Source of the DNA: Bombyx mori
Lineage: Eukaryota > Arthropoda > Insecta > Lepidoptera > Bombycidae
Reading direction: 5' to 3'
DNA length: 64,000 nt
Assembly (NCBI RefSeq): GCF_030269925.1
Contig: NC_085119.1
Coordinates: 8,159,001 to 8,223,000 of the forward strand
Shown: positions 13,101 through 28,100 of the stretch, piece by piece
Layout: the number at the start of each line of letters is the position of its first letter
Position numbering within the stretch: the stretch's first letter is position 1
Translations under genes and position numbers: made by a program
Notes under the pieces: model-generated
Database searches by the model: none
What the model was told of the DNA's origin: nothing
The model's input: only the letters and a program-made list of their open reading frames with translations

Positions 13101-16100
13101 TGTTATGATTTTCAAAAAAGATGAGCAAACTGAGCAATATTGTTCTGTTGCAGTGATGTCCATAAGGGACCACTTTTTATGTGCCTGTATGTAGATACTA
13201 CAATCACTTTCAATTTATCAAATTACTATCAAATTGCAAAAAGAGAAGTAAAGGTATCATAGATATTTGTATCACTTACAGAACCACCATCTGAGCCGCC
13301 ATCTGAGCCGCCATGATTAGAGTCATCATGTTGTGAGCTTTTCTGTAATAAAGAAAATTATTTGAAAAGCCAATTCCATAATTTTCAATTTCCGGAAACG
13401 AGAAAGAATTTGAACAAAAACAATGGATTAATGAAAAAATTACTAAAAAAGCATGTATAATCTGTAAGTTAATATAATCTGCATAATCTGTAAGTTTCTA
13501 AAACTATTGTTATGATTTTCAAAAAAGATGAGCAAACTGAGCAATATTGTTCTGTTGCAGTGATGTCCATAAGGGACCACTTTTTATGTGCCTGTATGTA
13601 GATACTACAATCACTTTCAATTTATCAAATTACTATCAAATTGCAAAAAGAGAAGTAAAGGTATCATAGATATTTGTATCACTTACAGAACCACCATCTG
13701 AGCCGCCATCTGAGCCGCCATGATTAGAGTCATCATGTTGTGAGCTTTTCTGTAATAAAGAAAATTATTTGAAAAGCCAATTCCATAATTTTCAATTTCC
13801 GGAAACGAGAAAGAATTTGAACAAAAACAATGAATTAATGAAAAAATTACTAAAAAAGCATGTACAATCTGTAAGTTAATATAATCTGCATAATCTGTAA
13901 GTTTCTAAAACTATTGTTATGATTTTCAAAAAAGATGAGCAAACTGAGCAATATTGTTCTGTTGCAGTGATGTCCATAAGGGACCACTTTTTATGTGCCT
14001 GTATGTAGATACTACAATCACTTTCGATTTATCAAATTACTATCAAATTGCAAAAGGAGAAGTAAAGGTATCATAGATATTTGTATCACTTACAGTATCA
14101 CCATCTGAGCCGCCATCATTAGAGTCATCATGTTGTGAGCTTTTCTGTAATAAAGAAAACTGTTTGAAAAGCCAATTCCATACTTTTCAATTTCCGGAAA
14201 CGAGAAAGAATTAGAACAAAAACAATGGATTAATGAAAAAAATACTAAAAAAGCATGTATAATCTGTAAGTTAATATAATCTGCATAATCTGTAAGTTTC
14301 TAAAACTATTGTTATGATTTTCAAAAAAGATGAGCAAACTGAGCAATATTGTTCTGTTGCAGTGATGTCCATAAGGGACCACTTTTTATGTGCCTGTATG
14401 TAGATACTACAATCACTTTCAATTTATCAAATTACTATCAAATTACAAAAAGAGAAGTAAAGGTATCATAGATATTTGTATCACTTACAGAACCACCATC
14501 TGAGCCGCCATGATTAGAGTCATCATGTTGTGAGCTTTTCTGTAATAAAGAAAACTGTTTGAAAAGCCAATTCCATACTTTTCAATTTCCGGAAACGAGA
14601 AAGAATTTGAACAAAAACAATGGATTAATGAAAAAATTACTAAAAAAGCATGTATAATCTGTAAGTTAATATAATCTGCATAATCTGTAAGTTTCTAAAA
14701 CTATTGTTATGATTTTCAAAAAAGATGAGCAAACTGAGCAATATTGTTCTGTTGCAGTGATGTCCATAAGGGACCACTTTTTATGTGCCTGTATGTAGAT
14801 ACTACAATCACTTTCAATTTATCAAATTACTATCAAATTGCAAAAAGAGAAATAAAGGTATCATAGATATTTGTATCACTTACAGAACCACCATCTGAGC
14901 CGCCATCTGAGCCGCCATGATTAGAGTCATCATGTTGTGAGCTTTTCTGTAATAAAGAAAACTATTTGAAAAGCCAATTCCATAATTTTCAATTTCCGGA
15001 AACGAGAAAGAATTAGAACAAAAACAATGGATTAATGAAAAAAATACTAAAAAAGCATGTATAATCTGTAAGTTAATATAATCTCCATAATCTGTAAGTT
15101 TCTAAAACTATTCTTATGATTTTCAAAAAAGATGAGCAAACTGAGCAATATTGTTCTATTGCAGTGATGTCCATAAGGGACCACTTTTTCTGTCCTTATA
15201 TGTAGATACTACAATCACTTTCAATTTATCAAATTGCAAAAAGAGAAGTAAAGGTATCATAGATATTTGTATCACTTACAGAACCACCATCTGAGCCGCC
15301 ATCTGAGCCGCCATGATTAGAGTCATCATGTTGTGAGCTTTTCTGTAATAAAGAAAATTATTTGAAAAGCCAATTCCATAATTTTCAATTTCCGGAAACG
15401 AGAAAGAATTAGAACAAAAACAATGGATTAATGAAAAAAATACTAAAAAAGCATGTATAATCTGTAAGTTAATATAATCTGCATAATCTGTAAGTTTCTA
15501 AAACTATTCTTATGATTTTCAAAAAAGATGAGCAAACTGAGCAATATTGTTCTATTGCAGTGATGTCCATAAGGGACCACTTTTTATGTCCTTATATGTA
15601 GATACTACAATCACTTTCAATTTATCAAATTACTATCAAATTGCAAAAAGAGAAGTAAAGGTATCATAGATATTTGTATCACTTACAGAACCACCATCTG
15701 AGCCGCCATCTGAGCCGCCATGATTAGAGTCATCATGTTGTGAGCTTTTCTGTAATAAAGAAAATTATTTGAAAAGCCAATTCCATAATTTTCAATTTCC
15801 GGAAACGAGAAAGAATTAGAACAAAAACAATGGATTAATGAAAAAAATACTAAAAAAGCATGTATAATCTGTAAGTTAATATAATCTGCATAATCTGTAA
15901 GTTTCTAAAACTATTGTTATGATTTTCAAAAAAGATGAGCAAACTGAGCAATATTGTTCTGTTGCAGTGATGTCCATAAGGGACCACTTTTTATGTGCCT
16001 GTATGTAGATACTACAATCACTTTCAATTTATCAAATTACTATCAAATTGCAAAAAGAGAAATAAAGGTATCATAGATATTTGTATCACTTACAGAACCA

Positions 16101-19100
16101 CCATCTGAGCCGCCATCTGAGCCACCATGATTAGAGTCATCATGTTGTGAGCTTTTCTGTAATAAAGAAAATTATTTGAAAAGCCAATTCCATAATTTTC
16201 AATTTCCGGAAACGAGAAAGAATTTGAACAAAAACAATGGATTAATGAAAAAATTACTAAAAAAGCATGTACAATCTGTAAGTTAATATAATCTGCATAA
16301 TCTGTAAGTTTCTATAACTATTGTTATGATTTTCAAAAAAGATGAGCAAACTGAGCAATATTGTTCTGTTGCATTGATGTCCATAAGGGACCACTTTTTA
16401 TGTCCTTATGTGTAGATACTACAATCACTTTCAATTTATCAAATTACTATCAAATTGCAAAAAGAGAACTAAAGGTATCATAGATATTTGTATCACTTAC
16501 AGAACCACCATCTGAGCCGCCATCATTAGAGTCATCATGTTGTGAGCTTTTCTGTAATAAAGAAAACTGTTTGAAAAGCCAATTCCATACTTTTCAATTT
16601 CCGGAAACGAGAAAGAATTTGAACAAAAACAATGGATTAATGAAAAAAATTACTAAAAAAGCATGTATAATCTGTAAGTTAATATAATCTGCATAATCTG
16701 TAAGTTTCTAAAACTATTGTTATGATTTTCAAAAAAGATGAGCAAACTGAGCAATATTGTTCTATTGCAGTGATGTCCATAAGGGACCACTTTTTATGTC
16801 CTTATATGTAGATACTACAATCACTTTCAATTTATCAAATTACTATCAAATTGCAAAAAGAGAAGTAAAGGTATCATAAATATTTGTATCACTTACAGAA
16901 CCACCATCTGAGCCGCCATCTGAGCCGCCATGATTAGAGTCATCATGTTGTGAGCTTTTCTGTAATAAAGAAAATTATTTGAAAAGCCAATTCCATAATT
17001 TTCAATTTCCGGAAACGAGAAAAAATTAGAACAAAAACAATGGATTAATGAAAAAAATACTAAAAAAGCATGTATAATCTGTAAGTTAATATAATCTGTA
17101 AAGTATAATCTGTAAGTTTCTGAAACTATTGTTTAATTTTCAAATAAGTTGAGCAAACTGAGTAATATTGTTCTGTTGCAGTGATGTCCATAAGGGACCA
17201 CTTTTTATGTACCTATATGTAGATACTACAATCACTTTCAATTTATCAAATTACTATGAAATTGCAAAAAGAGAAGTAAAGGTATCATAGATATTTGTAT
17301 CACTTACAGAACCACCATCTGAGCCGCCATCATTAGAGTCATCATGTTGTGAGCTTTTCTGTAATAAAGAAAAATATTTGAAAAGCCAATTCCATAATTA
17401 TTTTCAATTTCCGGAAACGAGAAAGAATTTGAACAAAAACAATGGATTAATGAAAAAAAATACTAAAAAAGCATGTATAATCTGTTAATATAATCTGCAT
17501 AATCTGTAAGTTTCTAAAACTATTGATATGATTTTCAAAAAAGATGAGCAAACTGAGCAATATTGTTCTGTTGCAGTGATGTCCATAAGGGACCACTTTT
17601 TATGTCCTTATGTGTAGATACTACAATCACTTTCAATTTATCAAATTACTATCAAATTGCAAAAAGAGAACTAAAGGTATCATAGATATTTGTATCACTT
17701 ACAGAACCACCATCTGAGCCGCCATGATTAGAGTCATCATGTTGTGAGCTTTTCTGTTATAAAGAAAATTATTTGAAAAGCCAATTCCATAATTTTCAAT
17801 TTCCGGAAACGAGAAAGAATTAGAACAAAAACAATGGATTAATGAAAAAAATACTAAAAAAGCATGTATAATCTGTAAGTTAATATAATCTGTAAAGTAT
17901 AATCTGTAAGTTTCTGAAACTATTGTTTAATTTTCAAATAAGATGAGCAAACTGAGTAATATTGTTCTGTTGCAGTGATGTCCATAAGGGACCACTTTTT
18001 ATGTACCTATATGTAGATACTACAATCACTTTCAATTTATCAAATTACTATGAAATCGCAAAAAGAGAAGTAAAGGTATCATAGATATTTGTATCACTTA
18101 CAGTACCACCATCTGAGCCGCCATCATTAGAGTCATCATGTTGTGAGCTTTTCTGTAATAAAGAAAACTGTTTGAAAAGCCAATTCCATACTTTTCAATT
18201 TCCGGAAACGAGAAAGAATTTGAACAAAAACAATGGATTAATGAAAAAATTACTAAAAAAGCATGTATAATCTGTAAGTTAATATAATCTGCATAATCTG
18301 TAAGTTTCTAAAACTATTGTTATGATTTTCAAAAAAGATGAGCAAACTGAGCAATATTGTTCTGTTGCAGTGATGTCCATAAGGGACCACTTTTTATGTG
18401 CCTGTATGTAGATACTACAATCACTTTCAATTTATCAAATTACTATCAAATTGCAAAAAGAGAAGTAAAGGTATCATAGATATTTGTATCACTTACAGAA
18501 CCACCATCTGAGCCGCCATCTGAGCCGCCATGATTAGAGTCATCATGTTGTGAGCTTTTCTGTAATAAAGAAAATTATTTGAAAAGCCAATTCCATAATT
18601 TTCAATTTCCGGAAACGAGAAAGAATTTGAACAAAAACAATGAATTAATGAAAAAATTACTAAAAAAGCATGTACAATCTGTAAGTTAATATAATCTGCA
18701 TAATCTGTAAGTTTCTAAAACTATTGTTATGATTTTCAAAAAAGATGAGCAAACTGAGCAATATTGTTCTGTTGCAGTGATGTCCATAAGGGACCACTTT
18801 TTATGTGCCTGTATGTAGATACTACAATCACTTTCGATTTATCAAATTACTATCAAATTGCAAAAGGAGAAGTAAAGGTATCATAGATATTTGTATCACT
18901 TACAGAACCACCATCTGAGCCGCCATCATTAGAGTCATCATGTTGTGAGCTTTTCTGTAATAAAGAAAACTGTTTGAAAAGCCAATTCCATACTTTTCAA
19001 TTTCCGGAAACGAGAAAGAATTAGAACAAAAACAATGGATTAATGAAAAAAATACTAAAAAAGCATGTATAATCTGTAAGTTAATATAATCTGCATAATC

Positions 19101-22100
19101 TGTAAGTTTCTAAAACTATTGTTATGATTTTCAAAAAAGATGAGCAAACTGAGTAATATTGTTCTGTTGCAGTGATGTCCATAAGGGACCACTTTTTATG
19201 TACCTATATGTAGATACTACAATCACTTTCAATTTATCAAATTACTATGAAATCGCAAAAAGAGAAGTAAAGGTATCATAGATATTTGTATCACTTACAG
19301 TACCACCATCTGAGCCGCCATCATTAGAGTCATCATGTTGTGAGCTTTTCTGTAATAAAGAAAACTGTTTGAAAAGCCAATTCCATACTTTTCAATTTCC
19401 GGAAACGAGAAAGAATTAGAAGAAAAACAATGGATTAATGAAAAAAATACTAAAAAAGCATGTATAATCTGTAAGTTAATATAATCTGCATAATCTGTAA
19501 GTTTCTAAAACTATTGTTATGATTTTCAAAAAAGATGAGCAAACTGAGCAATATTGTTCTGTTGCATTGATGTCCATAAGGGACCACTTTTTATGTCCTT
19601 ATGTGTAGATACTACAATCACTTTCAATTTATCAAATTACTATCAAATTGCAAAAAGAGAACTAAAGGTATCATAGATATTTGTATCACTTACAGAACCA
19701 CCATCTGAGCCGCCATCATTAGATTCATCATGTTGTGAGCTTTTCTGTAATAAAGAAAACTATTTGAAAAGCCAATTCCATAATTTTCAATTTCCAGAAA
19801 CGAGAAAGAATTAGAACAAAAACAATGGATTAATGAAAAAATTACTAAAAAAGCATGTACAATCTGTAAGTTAATATAATCTGCATAATCTGTAAGTTTC
19901 TAAAACTATTGTTATGATTTTCAAAAAAGATGAGCAAACTGAGCAATATTGTTCTATTGCAGTGATGTCCATAAGGGACCACTTTTTATGTCCTTATATG
20001 TAGATACTACAATCACTTTCAATTTATCAAATTACTATCAAATTGCAAAAAGAGAAGTAAAGGTATCATAAATATTTGTATCACTTACAGAACCACCATC
20101 TGAGCCGCCATGATTAGAGTCATCATGTTGTGAGCTTTTCTGTAATAAAGAAAATTATTTGAAAAGCCAATTCCATAATTTTCAATTTCCGGAAACGAGA
20201 AAAAATTAGAACAAAAACAATGGATTAATGAAAAAAATACTAAAAAAGCATGTATAATCTGTAAGTTAATATAATCTGTAAAGTATAATCTGTAAGTTTC
20301 TGAAACTATTGTTTAATTTTCAAATAAGTTGAGCAAACTGAGTAATATTGTTCTGTTGCAGTGATGTCCATAAGGGACCACTTTTTATGTACCTATATGT
20401 AGATACTACAATCACTTTCAATTTATCAAATTACTATGAAATTGCAAAAAGAGAAGTAAAGGTATCATAGATATTTGTATCACTTACAGAACCACCATCT
20501 GAGCCGCCATCATTAGAGTCATCATGTTGTGAGCTTTTCTGTAATAAAGAAAAATATTTGAAAAGCCAATTCCATAATTATTTTCAATTTCCGGAAACGA
20601 GAAAGAATTTGAACAAAAACAATGGATTAATGAAAAAAAATACTAAAAAAGCATGTATAATCTGTTAATATAATCTGCATAATCTGTAAGTTTCTAAAAC
20701 TATTGTTATGATTTTCAAAAAAGATGAGCAAACTGAGCAATATTGTTCTGTTGCAGTGATGTCCATAAGGGACCACTTTTTATGTCCTTATGTGTAGATA
20801 CTACAATCACTTTCAATTTATCAAATTACTATCAAATTGCAAAAAGAGAACTAAAGGTATCATAGATATTTGTATCACTTACAGAACCACCATCTGAGCC
20901 GCCATGATTAGAGTCATCATGTTGTGAGCTTTTCTGTTATAAAGAAAATTATTTGAAAAGCCAATTCCATAATTTTCAATTTCCGGAAACGAGAAAGAAT
21001 TAGAACAAAAACAATGGATTAATGAAAAAAATACTAAAAAAGCATGTATAATCTGTAAGTTAATATAATCTGTAAAGTATAATCTGTAAGTTTCTGAAAC
21101 TATTGTTTAATTTTCAAATAAGATGAGCAAACTGAGTAATATTGTTCTGTTGCAGTGATGTCCATAAGGGACCACTTTTTATGTACCTATATGTAGATAC
21201 TACAATCACTTTCAATTTATCAAATTACTATGAAATCGCAAAAAGAGAAGTAAAGGTATCATAGATATTTGTATCACTTACAGTACCACCATCTGAGCCG
21301 CCATCATTAGAGTCATCATGTTGTGAGCTTTTCTGTAATAAAGAAAACTGTTTGAAAAGCCAATTCCATACTTTTCAATTTCCGGAAACGACAAAGAATT
21401 TGAACAAAAACAATAGATTCATGAAAAAAATACTAAAAAAGCATGTATAATCTGTAAGTTAATATAATCTGCATAATCTGTAAGTTTCTAAAACTATTGT
21501 TATGATTTTCAAAAAAGATGAGCAAACTGAGCAATATTGTTCTGCGATAAAATTCCTTTACTCTGCCCTGCATTTGTCTTGAATCTGGGTTCACAAACAT
21601 TCTTATCTAGTACCTAACCAAGTTCACTAATTACATAAGAACAGTACACGTAGAACATTAATATTTAAATAATACAACTAGGCCTATAATATTGATTTAT
21701 TTTTCTACATAATCATTTGGCACAAAATTGAACCTTTTAGTGAATTACATTTATAATATTTTTTGGTCATTCAATACGATTCAATTAACTCGTTTTTCTA
21801 TAAATCTTGAAACCAATCTAATTATATTAATATGCCAATGTAATAATAATTAAATAATATTTCGATCGCAAATTACTTTTTTGGCTGTACCCATTTTATT
21901 TATCAGCGCGCTATAAAATTATTGCTAAAACCAATAAATTGAATTTTATTGTAAAAAGTTACATTGGAAGAAGTTGTTCAGTCGCAGTGATGTCCATAAA
22001 GGACCACTTTTTATGTGCCTATAGGTAGATACTACAATCACTTTCAATTTATCAAATTACTATCAAATTGCAAAAAGAGAAGTAAAGGTATCATAGATAT

Positions 22101-25100
22101 TTGTATCACTTACAGAACCACCATCTGAGCCGCCATCATTAGAGTCATCATGTTGTGAGCTTTTCTGTAATAAAGAAAACTGTTTGAAAAGCCAATTCCA
22201 TACTTTTCAATTTCCGGAAACGAGAAAGAATTTGAACAAAAACAATGGATTAATGAAAAAATTACTAAAAAAGCATGTATAATCTGTAAGTTAATATAAT
22301 CTGCATAATCTGTAAGTTTCTAAAACTATTGTTATGATTTTCAAAAAATATGAGCAAACTGAGTAATATTGTTCTGTTGCAGTGATGTCCATAAGGGACC
22401 ACTTTTTATGTGCCTGTATGTAGATACTACAATCACTTTCAATTTATCAAATTACTATCAAATTGCAAAAAGAGAAGTAAAGGTATCATAGATATTTGTA
22501 TCACTTACAGAACCACCATCTGAGCCGCCATCTGAGCCGCCATGATTAGAGTCATCATGTTGTGAGCTTTTCTGTAATAAAGAAAATTATTTGAAAAGCC
22601 AATTCCATAATTTTCAATTTCCGGAAACGAGAAAGAATTTGAACAAAAACAATGAATTAATGAAAAAATTACTAAAAAAGCATGTACAATCTGTAAGTTA
22701 ATATAATCTGCATAATCTGTAAGTTTCTAAAACTATTGTTATGATTTTCAAAAAAGATGAGCAAACTGAGCAATATTGTTCTGTTGCAGTGATGTCCATA
22801 AGGGACCACTTTTTATGTGCCTGTATGTAGATACTACAATCACTTTCGATTTATCAAATTACTATCAAATTGCAAAAGGAGAAGTAAAGGTATCATAGAT
22901 ATTTGTATCACTTACAGAACCACCATCTGAGCCGCCATCATTAGAGTCATCATGTTGTGAGCTTTTCTGTAATAAAGAAAACTATTTGAAAAGCCAATTC
23001 CATAATTATTTTCAATTTCCGGAAACGACAAAGAATTTGAACAAAAACAATAGATTCATGAAAAAAATACTAAAAAAGCATGTATAATCTGTAAGTTAAT
23101 ATAATCTGTATAATCTGTAAGTTTCTAAAACTATTGTTATGATTTTCAAAAAAGATGAGCAAACTGAGCAATATTGTTCTGCGATAAAATTCCTTTACTC
23201 TGCCCTGCATTTGTCTTGAATCTGGGTTCACAAACATTCTTATCTAGTACCTAACCAAGTTCACTAATTACATAAGAACAGTACACGTAGAACATTAATA
23301 TTTAAATAATACAACTAGGCCTATAATATTGATTTATTTTTCTACATAATCATTTGGCACAAAATTGAACCTTTTAGTGAATTACATTTATAATATTTTT
23401 TGGTCATTCAATACGATTCAATTAACTCGTTTTTCTATAAATCTTGAAACCAATCTAATTATATTAATATGCCAATGTAATAATAATTAAATAATATTTC
23501 GATCGCAAATTACTTTTTTGGCTGTACCCATTTTATTTATCAGCGCGCTATAAAATTATTGCTAAAACCAATAAATTGAATTTTATTGTAAAAAGTTACA
23601 TTGGAAGAAGTTGTTCAGTCGCAGTGATGTCCATAAAGGACCACTTTTTATGTGCCTATAGGTAGATACTACAATCACTTTCAATTTATCAAATTACTAT
23701 CAAATTGCAAAAAGAGAAGTAAAGGTATCATAGATATTTGTATCACTTACAGAACCACCATCTGAGCCGCCATCATTAGAGTCATCATGTTGTGAGCTTT
23801 TCTGTAATAAAGAAAACTGTTTGAAAAGCCAATTCCATACTTTTCAATTTCCGGAAACGAGAAAGAATTTGAACAAAAACAATGGATTAATGAAAAAATT
23901 ACTAAAAAAGCATGTATAATCTGTAAGTTAATATAATCTGCATAATCTGTAAGTTTCTAAAACTATTGTTATGATTTTCAAAAAATATGAGCAAACTGAG
24001 TAATATTGTTCTGTTGCAGTGATGTCCATAAGGGACCACTTTTTATGTACCTATATGTAGATACTACAATCACTTTCAATTTATCAAATTACTATGAAAT
24101 CGCAAAAAGAGAAGTAAAGGTATCATAGATATTTGTATCACTTACAGTACCACCATCTGAGCCGCCATCATTAGAGTCATCATGTTGTGAGCTTTTCTGT
24201 AATAAAGGAAACTGTTTGAAAAGCCAATTCCATACTTTTCAATTTCCGGAAACGAGAAAGAATTAGAACAAAAACAATGGATTAATGAAAAAAATACTAA
24301 AAAAGCATGTATAATCTGTAAGTTAATATAATCTGCATAATCTGTAAGTTTCTAAAACTATTGTTATGATTTTCAAAAAAGATGAGCAAACTGAGCAATA
24401 TTGTTCTGTTGCAGTGATGTCCATAAGGGACCACTTTTTATGTGCCTGTATGTAGATACTACAATCACTTTCAATTTATCAAATTACTATCAAATTACAA
24501 AAAGAGAAGTAAAGGTATCATAGATATTTGTATCACTTACAGAACCACCATCTGAGCCGCCATGATTAGAGTCATCATGTTGTGAGCTTTTCTGTAATAA
24601 AGAAAACTGTTTGAAAAGCCAATTCCATACTTTTCAATTTCCGGAAACGAGAAAGAATTTGAACAAAAACAATGGATTAATGAAAAAATTACTAAAAAAG
24701 CATGTATAATCTGTAAGTTAATATAATCTGCATAATCTGTAAGTTTCTAAAACTATTGTTATGATTTTCAAAAAAGATGAGCAAACTGAGCAATATTGTT
24801 CTGTTGCAGTGATGTCCATAAGGGACCACTTTTTATGTGCCTGTATGTAGATACTACAATCACTTTCAATTTATCAAATTACTATCAAATTGCAAAAAGA
24901 GAAATAAAGGTATCATAGATATTTGTATCACTTACAGAACCACCATCTGAGCCGCCATCTGAGCCGCCATGATTAGAGTCATCATGTTGTGAGCTTTTCT
25001 GTAATAAAGAAAACTATTTGAAAAGCCAATTCCATAATTTTCAATTTCCGGAAACGAGAAAGAATTAGAACAAAAACAATGGATTAATGAAAAAAATACT

Positions 25101-28100
25101 AAAAAAGCATGTATAATCTGTAAGTTAATATAATCTGCATAATCTGTAAGTTTCTAAAACTATTCTTATGATTTTCAAAAAAGATGAGCAAACTGAGCAA
25201 TATTGTTCTATTGCAGTGATGTCCATAAGGGACCACTTTTTCTGTCCTTATATGTAGATACTACAATCACTTTCAATTTATCAAATTGCAAAAAGAGAAG
25301 TAAAGGTATCATAGATATTTGTATCACTTACAGAACCACCATCTGAGCCGCCATCTGAGCCGCCATGATTAGAGTCATCATGTTGTGAGCTTTTCTGTAA
25401 TAAAGAAAATTATTTGAAAAGCCAATTCCATAATTTTCAATTTCCGGAAACGAGAAAGAATTAGAACAAAAACAATGGATTAATGAAAAAAATACTAAAA
25501 AAGCATGTATAATCTGTAAGTTAATATAATCTGCATAATCTGTAAGTTTCTAAAACTATTCTTATGATTTTCAAAAAAGATGAGCAAACTGAGCAATATT
25601 GTTCTATTGCAGTGATGTCCATAAGGGACCACTTTTTATGTCCTTATATGTAGATACTACAATCACTTTCAATTTATCAAATTACTATCAAATTGCAAAA
25701 AGAGAAGTAAAGGTATCATAGATATTTGTATCACTTACAGAACCACCATCTGAGCCGCCATCTGAGCCGCCATGATTAGAGTCATCATGTTGTGAGCTTT
25801 TCTGTAATAAAGAAAATTATTTGAAAAGCCAATTCCATAATTTTCAATTTCCGGAAACGAGAAAGAATTAGAACAAAAACAATGGATTAATGAAAAAAAT
25901 ACTAAAAAAGCATGTATAATCTGTAAGTTAATATAATCTGCATAATCTGTAAGTTTCTAAAACTATTGTTATGATTTTCAAAAAAGATGAGCAAACTGAG
26001 CAATATTGTTCTGTTGCAGTGATGTCCATAAGGGACCACTTTTTATGTGCCTGTATGTAGATACTACAATCACTTTCAATTTATCAAATTACTATCAAAT
26101 TGCAAAAAGAGAAATAAAGGTATCATAGATATTTGTATCACTTACAGAACCACCATCTGAGCCGCCATCTGAGCCGCCATGATTAGAGTCATCATGTTGT
26201 GAGCTTTTCTGTAATAAAGAAAATTATTTGAAAAGCCAATTCCATAATTTTCAATTTCCGGAAACGAGAAAGAATTTGAACAAAAACAATGGATTAATGA
26301 AAAAATTACTAAAAAAGCATGTACAATCTGTAAGTTAATATAATCTGCATAATCTGTAAGTTTCTATAACTATTGTTATGATTTTCAAAAAAGATGAGCA
26401 AACTGAGCAATATTGTTCTGTTGCATTGATGTCCATAAGGGACCACTTTTTATGTCCTTATGTGTAGATACTACAATCACTTTCAATTTATCAAATTACT
26501 ATCAAATTGCAAAAAGAGAACTAAAGGTATCATAGATATTTGTATCACTTACAGAACCACCATCTGAGCCGCCATCATTAGAGTCATCATGTTGTGAGCT
26601 TTTCTGTAATAAAGAAAACTGTTTGAAAAGCCAATTCCATACTTTTCAATTTCCGGAAACGAGAAAGAATTTGAACAAAAACAATGGATTAATGAAAAAA
26701 TTACTAAAAAAGCATGTATAATCTGTAAGTTAATATAATCTGCATAATCTGTAAGTTTCTAAAACTATTGTTATGATTTTCAAAAAAGATGAGCAAACTG
26801 AGCAATATTGTTCTATTGCAGTGATGTCCATAAGGGACCACTTTTTATGTCCTTATATGTAGATACTACAATCACTTTCAATTTATCAAATTACTATCAA
26901 AATGCAAAAAGAGAAGTAAAGGTATCATAAATATTTGTATCACTTACAGAACCACCATCTGAGCCGCCATGATTAGAGTCATCATGTTGTGAGCTTTTCT
27001 GTAATAAAGAAAATTATTTGAAAAGCCAATTCCATAATTTTCAATTTCCGGAAACGAGAAAGAATTAGAACAAAAACAATGGATTAATGAAAAAAATACT
27101 AAAAAAGCATGTATAATCTGTAAGTTAATATAATCTGTAAAGTATAATCTGTAAGTTTCTGAAACTATTGTTTAATTTTCAAAAAAGATGAGCAAACTGA
27201 GAATTTGTTCTATTGCAGTGATGTCCATAAGGGACCACTTTTTATGTCCTTATATGTAGATACTACAAACACTTTCAATTTATCAAATTACTATCAAATT
27301 GCAAAAAGAGAAGTAAAGGTATCATAGATATTTGTATCACTTACAGAATCACCGTCTGAGCCGCCATCATTAGAGTCATCATGTTGTGTGTGTTTCTGTA
27401 ATAAAGAAAACTATTTGAAAAGCCAATTCCATAATTTTCAATTTCCGGAAACGAGAAAGAATTAGAACAAAAACAATGGATTAATGAAAAAAAATACTAA
27501 AAAAGCATGCATAATCTGTAAGTTAATATAATCTGCATAATCTGTAAGTTTCTAAAACTATTGTCATGATTTTCAAAAAAGATGAGCAAACTGAGCAATA
27601 TTGTTCTATTGCAGTGATGTCCATAAGGGACCACTTTTTATGTCCTTATATGTAGATACTACAATCACTTTCAATTTATCAAATTACTATCAAATTACAA
27701 AAAGAGAAGTAAAGGTATCATAGATATTTGTATCACTTACAGAACCACCATCTGAGCCGCCATGATTAGAGTCATCATGTTGTGAGCTTTTCTGTAATAA
27801 AGAAAATTATTTGAAAAGCCAATTCCATAATTTTCACTTTCCGGAAACGAGAAAGAATTTGAACAAAAACAATGGATTAATGAAAAAATTACTAAAAAAG
27901 CATGTACAATCTGTAAGTTAATATAATCTGCATAATCTGTAAGTTTCTATAACTATTGTTATGATTTTCAAAAAAGATGAGCAAACTGAGCAATATTGTT
28001 CTGTTGCATTGATGTCCATAAGGGACCACTTTTTATGTCCTTATGTGTAGATACTACAATCACTTTCAATTTATCAAATTACTATCAAATTGCAAAAAGA

